DNA from: RGIG5579 sp045544655
GTDB taxonomy: Bacteria > Bacillota > Clostridia > Oscillospirales > SIG627
Assembly (NCBI GenBank): GCA_045544655.1
Contig: JAZPZL010000006.1
Span: forward strand, 1-6,138
Direction of reading: 5' to 3'
Length of the DNA: 6,138 nt
Shown here: piece by piece, positions 1 to 4,221 of the stretch
How the letters are laid out: the number at the start of each line of letters is the position of its first letter
Position numbering within the stretch: the stretch's first letter is position 1
Translations under genes and position numbers: made by a program
Notes under the pieces: generated by a model
Databases searched by the model: none
Told to the model about the DNA's origin: nothing
The model's input: only the letters and a program-made list of their open reading frames with translations

Positions 1-99
1 GCTTGGCCTCCGACTTGTGTATGATTCTTGTTCCTCGCAGCTAAACAACGATAAGGCGAAAACAAGAACTAAGAAAACTGCAATAATTCTTTTTGCCAT
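1..99 (-). CDS. Lipoprotein, N-terminal fragment (cut by window edge)
   Basis: Only the first 33 codons are visible; the gene runs out of the window at position 1. The start ATG is at 99-97, preceded by AAAGGA with a 7-nt spacer. The translation opens with a textbook bacterial lipoprotein signal peptide: basic MAKR, a hydrophobic stretch (residues 5-19), then the lipobox LFSC with the lipidated cysteine at residue 21, followed by acidic EEQE. After export by Sec and cleavage by signal peptidase II the protein would be anchored on the outer face of the cytoplasmic membrane. It lies 38 bp downstream of another lipoprotein gene on the same strand and no terminator is evident between them, so the two probably share a transcript. 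The mature domain is not visible and its function is unknown. The lipoprotein call is firm; nothing beyond that can be supported. Confidence 0.75.
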   Translation of the reverse strand, partial: MAKRIIAVFLVLVFALSLFSCEEQESYTSRRPS

Positions 100-137
100 A
101 ATTTTATCCTTTCGGGAATTTATAGAATTTTTTCTCG

Positions 138-694
138 TCAAATTAGGGCGAAAGCGTACCATTTACTGTCCATCTTAAGGCAGAGAATCCTTTGTGCTCG
201 ATTTTTACCTTCTACTCTAAAATCAATGCTTACGTAAATTTCGTCCTCAACAGCTTCGTACAAATCGTAAGAATCTATATACTTCATATCGGACTTCAGT
301 TTGGTCTTTGCCTCTCTCTTTCCTTCATCGTCATCATGAAGTTTTACTTCAATAATTTCAAATTCGATGTCGGTGTTGGGCTTATCGATGCCTTTTGCCG
401 TCTTGACCTTGCTGATCAGCTCGTCCTTGTCATACTTTTCCATATCATAACGATTCTCGGCTATATACTCAAGGTAGAACTCGGGTATAAACTTAATCTG
501 CGCCTCAACATCGCCTTTAATCTGGCCCAGTATAAAAGCTTCTGCTACTTCCTCAGCAGATTTTTGCGAGGAAAAGACTGAGGAACTCTGATCACTAACG
601 TTATCCCAATCCTCGTCATCATTTTTAGAAGAACAGGAAACGAGAACGGCAAGCATCATCACAAGGGTAAGAAGTAGTGCTAAATTTTTTTCAT
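138..694 (-). CDS. NTF2-like/DUF4878-like lipoprotein with start region out of frame (A7 tract)
   Basis: The uninterrupted frame covers 662-138 (GTG start, 174 codons), but the real initiation site is almost certainly ATG 694-692, which has an ideal GGAGGT at 706-701. From that ATG the frame stops at once (ATG AAA AAA ATT TAG). One extra A in the seven-A tract (691-685) would give MKKNLALLLTLVMMLAVLVSC, spelled here as MKKNLALLL then TLVMMLAVLVSC: a perfect lipoprotein signal peptide with lipobox LVSC and C21, joined to the long frame (185 aa). The mature part begins with a Ser/Asp-rich linker. A compact alpha+beta domain starts near SAEEVAEAFILGQIKGD and ends SKWYAFALI, which resembles NTF2-like DUF4878-type lipoproteins of Firmicutes; this is recognition by eye. 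It is first in a minus-strand unit with the lipoprotein at 99-1 and divergent from an XRE regulator. Real mutation, slippage switching or sequencing error are all possible. Confidence 0.7.
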
Positions 695-700
695 ATTATT

Positions 701-706
701 ACCTCC
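701..706 (-). promoter_or_regulatory. Ribosome binding site that places the lipoprotein start at 694
   Basis: GGAGGT on the minus strand lies 7 nt before ATG 694. No comparable site precedes the in-frame GTG at 662. This is the main reason to regard the gene as starting at 694 and as frame-disrupted. Confidence 0.75.
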
Positions 707-718
707 AAAAAACGCCAA

Positions 719-737
719 AAACTTCATCTTTAGAAGT
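719..737. promoter_or_regulatory. Putative operator, repeat copy 1 (ACTTC-N7-GAAGT dyad)
   Basis: The 18-bp box at 719-736 recurs at 772-789 with 17 of 18 bases identical. Within copy 1 a perfect 5-bp dyad, ACTTC-N7-GAAGT, spans 721-737, the size expected for a small dimeric helix-turn-helix repressor. It overlaps the inferred start point of the lipoprotein transcript. Binding by the adjacent XRE protein is an inference. Confidence 0.45.
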
Positions 738-766
738 AGCATATCACAAATTTTGGTTAAAATCAA
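738..766 (-). promoter_or_regulatory. Promoter of the lipoprotein unit
   Basis: On the minus strand TTGATT (766-761) and TATGCT (743-738) are 17 bp apart, and TGTG immediately upstream of the -10 makes an extended -10 element. Transcription would start near 731, giving a leader of about 37 nt. Repeat copy 1 (719-737) lies directly downstream over the start point, and copy 2 lies just upstream of the -35. Confidence 0.55.
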
Positions 767-771
767 TATAT

Positions 772-789
772 AAACTTCATCTTTATAAG
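772..789. promoter_or_regulatory. Putative operator, repeat copy 2
   Basis: This is a direct copy of the box at 719-736 with one change (G to T), which weakens the right half of the dyad. Start-to-start distance is 53 bp, close to five helical turns, so both boxes face the same side of the DNA. It sits 17 bp before the regulator's start codon. An AT-rich TATAAA (769-774) may be the regulator's -10, but I see no convincing -35 partner. Confidence 0.4.
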
Positions 790-807
790 ATTTTGGAGTG
801 CCAAAAT
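790..807 (+). promoter_or_regulatory. Palindrome covering the RBS and start of the XRE gene
   Basis: ATTTTGG-AGTG-CCAAAAT is a perfect 7-bp inverted repeat with a 4-nt centre. It contains the ribosome binding site GGAG (795-798) and runs into the ATG at 806. As RNA it could hide the ribosome site; as DNA it could be a binding site. CCAAAA/TTTTGG half-sites also occur at 705-710, 715-720 and 751-756. Confidence 0.4.
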
Positions 808-1051
808 GAAAATATACTGGAACGGGAAATCAAAAAATATCATCGGAAACAATATTAAGACCTTACGAAAAAGAATGGGAATCACACAAAAGACCTTGGC
901 AGAAAAGCTTCAATTAGAGGGACACGAATTTTCAGATCTGACCATTTTGCGAATTGAACAAGGTACAAGATTTGTTCCGGATTACGAGGTTGTCATTTTA
1001 GCAGATTTTTTCAAGGTATCTACCGAGGATCTCCTCAGAACAACAATATAA
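806..1051 (+). CDS. XRE/Cro-C1 family transcriptional regulator (81 aa)
   Basis: A compact single-domain cytoplasmic DNA-binding protein. Residues about 13-77 form an HTH_XRE (Cro/C1-type) fold: IGNNIKTLRKRMGITQKTLA carries helix 1 and the turn into helix 2. TILRIEQGTRFVPDYEVV carries the recognition helix and the conserved IEQG, and ILADFFKVSTEDLL is the closing helix pair typical of the family. The loop between helices 2 and 3 (residues 35-45) is longer than in the minimal domain, as in many Firmicutes relatives. Length (81 aa) matches stand-alone phage or plasmid-type repressors; there is no ligand or oligomerisation domain. Start ATG 806 has GGAG with a 7-nt spacer. The gene is divergent from the lipoprotein unit, with two copies of an 18-bp repeat between them, so it probably represses that unit and itself. 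A strong terminator follows, so it is monocistronic. Confidence 0.9.
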   Translation: MKIYWNGKSKNIIGNNIKTLRKRMGITQKTLAEKLQLEGHEFSDLTILRIEQGTRFVPDYEVVILADFFKVSTEDLLRTTI

Positions 1052-1096
1052 AAAGGGAACAGTTTTGCAAAGCACAATACTGTTTCCTTTTTTTTG
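1051..1096 (+). terminator. Rho-independent terminator after the XRE gene
   Basis: The arms 1052-1062 (AAAGGGAACAG) and 1080-1090 (CTGTTTCCTTT) pair over 11 bp with one G-U, around a 17-nt loop, and run into eight T residues at 1088-1095. The stem starts at the stop codon. Confidence 0.85.
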
Positions 1097-1112
1097 CTTA
1101 ATATAAAAATTA

Positions 1113-1132
1113 CCCCTTCCAAACGGAAGGGG
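1113..1132. repeat. Perfect 8-bp hairpin with flank resembling an IS end
   Basis: CCCCTTCC-AAAC-GGAAGGGG is a perfect inverted repeat directly followed by CTGTTGCAAAG. The string GGGGCTGTTGCAAA resembles terminal inverted repeats of some insertion sequences. No matching opposite end and no transposase are present in the window, so a mobile-element remnant is only a possibility. There is no T tract after the hairpin on the plus strand. Confidence 0.3.
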
Positions 1133-1164
1133 CTGTTGCAAAGGCTATTTCTCTGTTTTGTATG

Positions 1165-1210
1165 CTACACCATTTTTACACCATTTTGGTGTGGAGTGGT
1201 GTAGTTTTTT
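1165..1210 (+). terminator. Nested palindrome followed by T tract, terminator-like
   Basis: Outer arms CTACACCA (1165-1172) and TGGTGTAG (1197-1204) enclose inner arms ACACCA (1178-1183) and TGGTGT (1187-1192); the inner arm repeats the outer one. A run of six T follows at 1205-1210. As RNA it makes a two-storey hairpin with an asymmetric internal loop. The upstream XRE gene already has its own terminator, so this one may terminate a lost gene, or be a protein-binding palindrome of a mobile element. Confidence 0.4.
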
Positions 1211-1246
1211 ATAGCTTTTTATAAAAGTCAGTTTTTTGAAAACCTT

Positions 1247-1285
1247 GATTCTATCTGGATTTAAGGAGATTTATAGAGATTTGAA
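1247..1285. repeat. Helically phased GATT repeats
   Basis: GATT occurs at 1247, 1258, 1268 and 1278, spaced 11, 10 and 10 bp. The last three belong to imperfect 10-bp tandem units (1256-1265, 1266-1275, 1276-1285). Such phasing places all copies on one DNA face, as at multi-site protein-binding regions. It lies where the AT-rich left part gives way to the more GC-rich right part. No function is known. Confidence 0.3.
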
Positions 1286-1318
1286 ACAGGCGCCAAGAGC
1301 AACGATACCTAATTTCAT
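1271..1318 (-). pseudogene. Possible truncated 5' gene end or 15-aa ORF
   Basis: ATG at 1318-1316 opens MKLGIVALGACFKSL and stops at TAA 1273-1271. Upstream there is AGGAG (1333-1329, spacer 10 nt) and a plausible promoter, TTGCAA (1379-1374) and CACAAT (1356-1351) with a 17-bp spacer. The signals look better than chance for such a short frame. The composition changes at codons 9-11, as if the start of a host gene were joined to foreign AT-rich DNA. It could also be a genuine small peptide or coincidence. I do not recognise the sequence. Confidence 0.25.
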
Positions 1319-1365
1319 CGTAATTTTTCTCCTATTCGTAATACGGAAACATTGTGACACAAACT

Positions 1366-1424
1366 GATGCCGATTGCAAGAAGAAGGCGAAAAAAAGAGT
1401 TTCTCCTTGCAGAAAACCGGCATC
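1366..1424. other. Imperfect long hairpin in the intergenic region
   Basis: GATGCCG (1366-1372) pairs with CGGCATC (1418-1424). After an internal loop, 1376-1385 pairs with 1401-1410 (GCAAG/CTTGC, then AGAA/TTCT with one mismatch that becomes G-U in minus-strand RNA). The apical loop is purine-rich. The structure lies 30 bp before the -35 of the downstream promoter and overlaps the weak minus-strand promoter. It may be a structured RNA, an old terminator or a miniature element remnant; otherwise nothing is recognisable between 1319 and 1455. Confidence 0.3.
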
Positions 1425-1455
1425 GCCCAACCGCCTGTTTTTTCCCCGCGTTGCC

Positions 1456-1483
1456 TTGACACGCTTGCGACCCGTGCTATGAT
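1456..1483 (+). promoter_or_regulatory. Promoter of the small membrane protein gene
   Basis: A perfect -35 TTGACA (1456-1461) and a -10 TATGAT (1478-1483) are 16 bp apart, with TGC before the -10 forming an extended -10. Transcription would start near 1490, about 53 nt before the start codon at 1543. This is one of the two best promoters in the window. Confidence 0.75.
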
Positions 1484-1542
1484 ACCGTTGCAAAAAGTGA
1501 ATTTTTATTTTTTGTCTATCGTTTTATACTTTGGAGAAAAAT

Positions 1543-1933
1543 ATGAAAGAAAAAATTCAAGCATTTTTTAAGAAAATGACCCTTGCCAGATGGTGCGCGG
1601 CACTCATGGCACTGCTCACCCTGCTCACCCTGCTCACCCTTTTCAGTTTCTTTGACACCAATCCCCTTCCGGATGGTCAACGAGCTTCTTCTCTGTATGT
1701 TCCTGCCCTTCTACTTCGTTTACCGGCTTTATAAAAATGCAGAGTACATCGAGTTCTACGGCTTGGAAAAAGGCGTTACGATGAACAAGATCAGCATTCT
1801 TTGCTTCGTCCTTGGCTGCGTATGCCCCATTCTTTCCACCATCCTGATGCAAGATAAGATCAATCAGATCGTGGGTAAGCCCGCGGAAGACGAAAAAGAG
1901 GAAGCCCCCGCGGAAGAACCCTCCGCCCTATAA
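1543..1933 (+). pseudogene. Small three-helix membrane protein, frameshifted in a C4 tract
   Basis: ATG 1543 has GGAG six nt upstream and a strong promoter. Its frame runs through a hydrophobic helix and then ends at TAA 1732-1734 in an Arg/Leu-rich tail of shadow quality. The next frame continues with good sequence to TAA 1931-1933. Removing one C from CCCC at 1663-1666 joins them: ...SFFDTNPFRMVNELL... The restored 129-residue protein has a basic amphipathic start (KEKIQAFFKKM), membrane helices at about 18-37, 46-62 and 83-103, and a charged Lys/Glu-rich tail ending EEPSAL. It would be a small cytoplasmic-membrane protein; I do not recognise the family. Both halves keep coding character, so the break is recent, a sequencing error, or bypassed by +1 slippage on the Pro codon. 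The gene ends at a bidirectional terminator. Confidence 0.7.
1612..1638 (+). repeat. Three tandem copies of a 9-bp unit inside membrane helix 1
   Basis: CTGCTCACC is repeated three times without change, encoding Leu-Leu-Thr each time. Since the unit is 9 bp, copy-number change would keep the frame but alter helix length by one turn or so. The frame break of this gene lies 25 bp further on and is not caused by this repeat. Confidence 0.85.
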
Positions 1934-1965
1934 GAAAAAGCACCGAAAGGTGCTTTTTCTTTTTC
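1934..1965. terminator. Bidirectional terminator between convergent genes
   Basis: GAAAAAGCACC (1934-1944) and GGTGCTTTTTC (1949-1959) form an 11-bp perfect stem with a GAAA tetraloop, followed by TTTTTC on the plus strand. On the minus strand the same stem ends in five T residues. It directly follows the plus-strand stop and directly precedes the minus-strand stop at 1966-1964, so it can serve both genes. Confidence 0.85.
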
Positions 1966-4093
1966 ATCTGTACAAAAGAGGCAAAATTTCCTTTTCCAGG
2001 GCCTCTTTGGTTTTTTCGATCTTCCACAAAAGATGCTCCTTGTCCCCGATGTATTCCATACTCGGCTCGTATCCCAGTCGGGAATCAAGCTCTACCAGGG
2101 GGATGGTGCGGCGGGCATTTTCCAGCTCCTGTTCCGCCAAGGACTGCATTTGCCCGATGATCTGCGCCCTCTCTTCCTTCGAGAGTGCCGTGAACGCCTC
2201 CTCGGATAATTCCACCGCCGTCGCCTTGGATTTTTCATCCGCAGGCACAAAGCGGAAGCCCAGACGCCACTTCAGCTGCTGCCAACGCTTCACGTGGAGC
2301 ACCGTTCGGCAGGTATATTCCATAAAGCGAACCAGCGCCCACATTCTCTTGCCGTCGGGCAGCTTCTCCTCACTCAAACGGGGCAAGACCTCCTCCAGAA
2401 GATCCCCCGCGCGGCGGAGACAAAGCTCCAGCTTGGTGTTTTGCTCCATTTCGTAATAGAGCTGATCCTCCTTCAGCCGGGGATCCACGGGGTACATCGT
2501 TTTGCAGATCCTGTTGCCCCCGAAAAAGGCGTAGGGAACGGTGGGGATCTGCGCATCCTTCCCTACCAGAAGGGGGTAGGCGGGACCGATGCGAAAGCCC
2601 CCGTACTGATCGTAGTTTGAGGCAACGTATTCCCCCATTCCCACGCTGACCAGCCGCCACGCCTCCAGCACCTTCTCCGCATTTTCCTCGCCGTAATCTC
2701 TTACCGCAATGCGGTAGATCAGCTTGTCAAAATCCTCCACGGGACTCCAGCAATGCGCCTTGTGCAATTCCCCGATGAAGGACGGATAGAAGCCGTAGTG
2801 GTGGCACTCCATCAGCCCGCGCAGGTTGTAGTTGTCGTGGGCAAATTTCATCTGATCCCAGCGCATTTTCCATCGGTACGGAGCGGGCAGATAGGGAATG
2901 ACCCCAAAATCCCAGGTGGCGCCGCCGGTATTGCTCATGGTATAGACCTTCAGACCGCACTTCGCCGCCTCCTTCGCCTCCCCGGAAAAGTAATCGCTCG
3001 GACCGGTATAAGAAAGGGTATAGTCCGCAGTGGCGCGGGTAACGGTAGGGGTGATCGCCTCTCTTACCCCCATTTCAAAGGTCGCCTGCAGGCTGATATC
3101 CACGGGCAGATTCCGAATCAGGGCAAGGCGATCCTCCTCCGGCTTCCGATTCCAGTTGTAGGACCAGAAAACGATGTCCGCCTCAGGCGCCTCCTCCCGA
3201 ATCACCTCCCGCACCATTTTCACCCAATCGGGCCAGTCGGTGCAAGGGAACCAGCCGGGGTAAGACTTACCCGGGGTCGCCTTGGCGTAGCCGTTCAGAT
3301 AGCGGGTGGTCATCATCGTGCGGGGATCCTTGGAGGGAAATTCCGCGCTTTCTCCCACGAAGACGATGCCCTTCAGCCCGGGGCATTTGGCAAACAGCGT
3401 ACCGTAGATGGAAGCGTAAAACTCCCTTGCCCCCTCCTCGTCGGGATGCATGGTATTGTGATGGCGGCTGTAGGCGTATACGTCAATGCCGTAGTCCGCG
3501 CCGCGGCGGATCAGATCGTTAAAATCCAGATAGCCGTGGGCGGTAATATCCAGATCCTTGACGAAAACCAGGATCGCATCCATCCCGTAGTGGGCAAGCA
3601 CGCGGAGATAATCGTCGGGATACAGATCCAGCCCGTAACCGGAATGGGTCATACGGGGACTGTACAAAGGGGATTTTACCACGTCACACAATTCCAGAAC
3701 GGGTCCCTCGTTCAGATTCATCCGATCCTCCAAGGCATAGCATCCCTGAGCGATTCCCCGCTCGTCTGCGCCCAGGACCGAGATCCCTTCCCCGTCGGAG
3801 ATCAGTCGATAAGAAGAAGGCGACGCCTTAAGTCCAAGCTCCAGCGCAACGGCTTTTCCCTCTCCCCTTTTGGAGAAAGGCACGGTCTTTACGTAAACAC
3901 CCATGGAAACCTCAAAATATTCCTGCAGATCCCGGACGGCGTTGCGAACCACCCTCCCCGCGCCGTCGGGGAAAACGATCTGCCAGGTATCGTCTACCAC
4001 CGTACCTGCGATCCTCTGCCAGACGTCGTCACGCCTTCTGTTTTCCTTATGAACCGCACGCAGTCTCTCCCGAAAGTCGTAATTTTTTTCCAT
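1964..4093 (-). CDS. Putative intracellular glycoside hydrolase, GH20-like N-terminal domain plus barrel (709 aa)
   Basis: Start ATG 4093 is preferred: GAGGG lies 8 nt upstream and the promoter lies within the 25 extra codons of the longer frame. Residues about 40-125 resemble the alpha/beta domain that precedes the barrel in GH20/GH67-type enzymes (RDLQEYFEVSMG near 54-65; ISVLGADERGIAQGCYALED at 104-123). From about 145 a (beta/alpha)8-type barrel follows: RMTHSGYGLDLYPDDYLR (147-164), DAILVFVKD, a YSRHHN strand end (208-213), GIVFVGESAEFP (242-253) and LMECHHYGFYPS (427-438). E248 and E429 are candidate active-site acids, by position only. The C-terminal third is mostly helical. There is no signal peptide, so it would act on imported oligosaccharides. 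I cannot assign a GH family or substrate. It has its own promoter and no partner gene. Confidence 0.7.
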   Translation of the reverse strand: MEKNYDFRERLRAVHKENRRRDDVWQRIAGTVVDDTWQIVFPDGAGRVVRNAVRDLQEYFEVSMGVYVKTVPFSKRGEGKAVALELGLKASPSSYRLISDGEGISVLGADERGIAQGCYALEDRMNLNEGPVLELCDVVKSPLYSPRMTHSGYGLDLYPDDYLRVLAHYGMDAILVFVKDLDITAHGYLDFNDLIRRGADYGIDVYAYSRHHNTMHPDEEGAREFYASIYGTLFAKCPGLKGIVFVGESAEFPSKDPRTMMTTRYLNGYAKATPGKSYPGWFPCTDWPDWVKMVREVIREEAPEADIVFWSYNWNRKPEEDRLALIRNLPVDISLQATFEMGVREAITPTVTRATADYTLSYTGPSDYFSGEAKEAAKCGLKVYTMSNTGGATWDFGVIPYLPAPYRWKMRWDQMKFAHDNYNLRGLMECHHYGFYPSFIGELHKAHCWSPVEDFDKLIYRIAVRDYGEENAEKVLEAWRLVSVGMGEYVASNYDQYGGFRIGPAYPLLVGKDAQIPTVPYAFFGGNRICKTMYPVDPRLKEDQLYYEMEQNTKLELCLRRAGDLLEEVLPRLSEEKLPDGKRMWALVRFMEYTCRTVLHVKRWQQLKWRLGFRFVPADEKSKATAVELSEEAFTALSKEERAQIIGQMQSLAEQELENARRTIPLVELDSRLGYEPSMEYIGDKEHLLWKIEKTKEALEKEILPLLYR

Positions 4094-4106
4094 AACAAGC
4101 ACCCTC

Positions 4107-4134
4107 TCTCGTTTACTGATTTGATTATACGAGA
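4107..4134. promoter_or_regulatory. Putative operator over the hydrolase promoter
   Basis: TCTCGT (4107-4112) and ACGAGA (4129-4134) form an inverted repeat whose arm centres are 22 bp apart, about two helical turns. It encloses the inferred start point (about 4117) and touches the -10 of the hydrolase promoter. The layout suits a dimeric repressor responding to sugar, but no such regulator gene is in the window. The arms are short, so chance is possible. Confidence 0.35.
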
Positions 4135-4152
4135 AATCATCGGCAATTGCAA
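4124..4152 (-). promoter_or_regulatory. Promoter of the hydrolase gene
   Basis: On the minus strand TTGCAA (4152-4147) and a perfect TATAAT (4129-4124) are separated by 17 bp. Transcription would start near 4117, leaving a 24-nt leader before ATG 4093. This rules out translation from the far-upstream ATG at 4168. Confidence 0.8.
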
Positions 4153-4161
4153 GAAAAATCG

Positions 4162-4190
4162 TTGACAATCCGCCCCCGCAAAGCTAAAAT
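4162..4190 (+). promoter_or_regulatory. Promoter of the LRR/zinc-ribbon gene
   Basis: TTGACA (4162-4167) and TAAAAT (4185-4190) are 17 bp apart. Its -35 lies only 9 bp from the -35 of the divergent hydrolase promoter, so the two cannot easily be occupied by polymerase at the same time. The leader is about 25 nt. Confidence 0.8.
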
Positions 4191-4221
4191 AAAAACAGTA
4201 AAAACCGTAAAGGAGCGCATT

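Noticed and set aside
192..581. Plus-strand 129-codon open frame
   Set aside because: It is antisense to the lipoprotein domain, has no ribosome site or promoter, and its Phe/Leu-rich sequence is the typical mirror of Lys/Glu-rich coding DNA.
1271..1571. Overlapping short frames on both strands (1271-1462 minus, 1374-1571 plus)
   Set aside because: Neither has a suitable RBS at its annotated start, and both cross promoter and hairpin elements. Only the 15-codon frame from 1318 has signals worth recording.
1583..1933. Independent gene starting at 1583
   Set aside because: Its first 30 residues (Ser-Pro-Cys repeats) are the off-frame reading of the Leu-Leu-Thr repeat. Only the part after about 1667 looks coding, which supports a frameshift instead.
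2753..4165. Long plus-strand open frame of 470 codons
   Set aside because: It is antisense to the hydrolase-like gene, which has a promoter, RBS, terminator and recognisable domain patterns. The frame has none of these, and reads as His/Arg/Gly-rich low-structure sequence, a common mirror effect.
4094..4168. Longer N terminus of the hydrolase-like protein starting at 4168
   Set aside because: The -10/-35 promoter at 4124-4152 lies inside this extension, no RBS precedes 4168, and a GAGGG is correctly placed before 4093.
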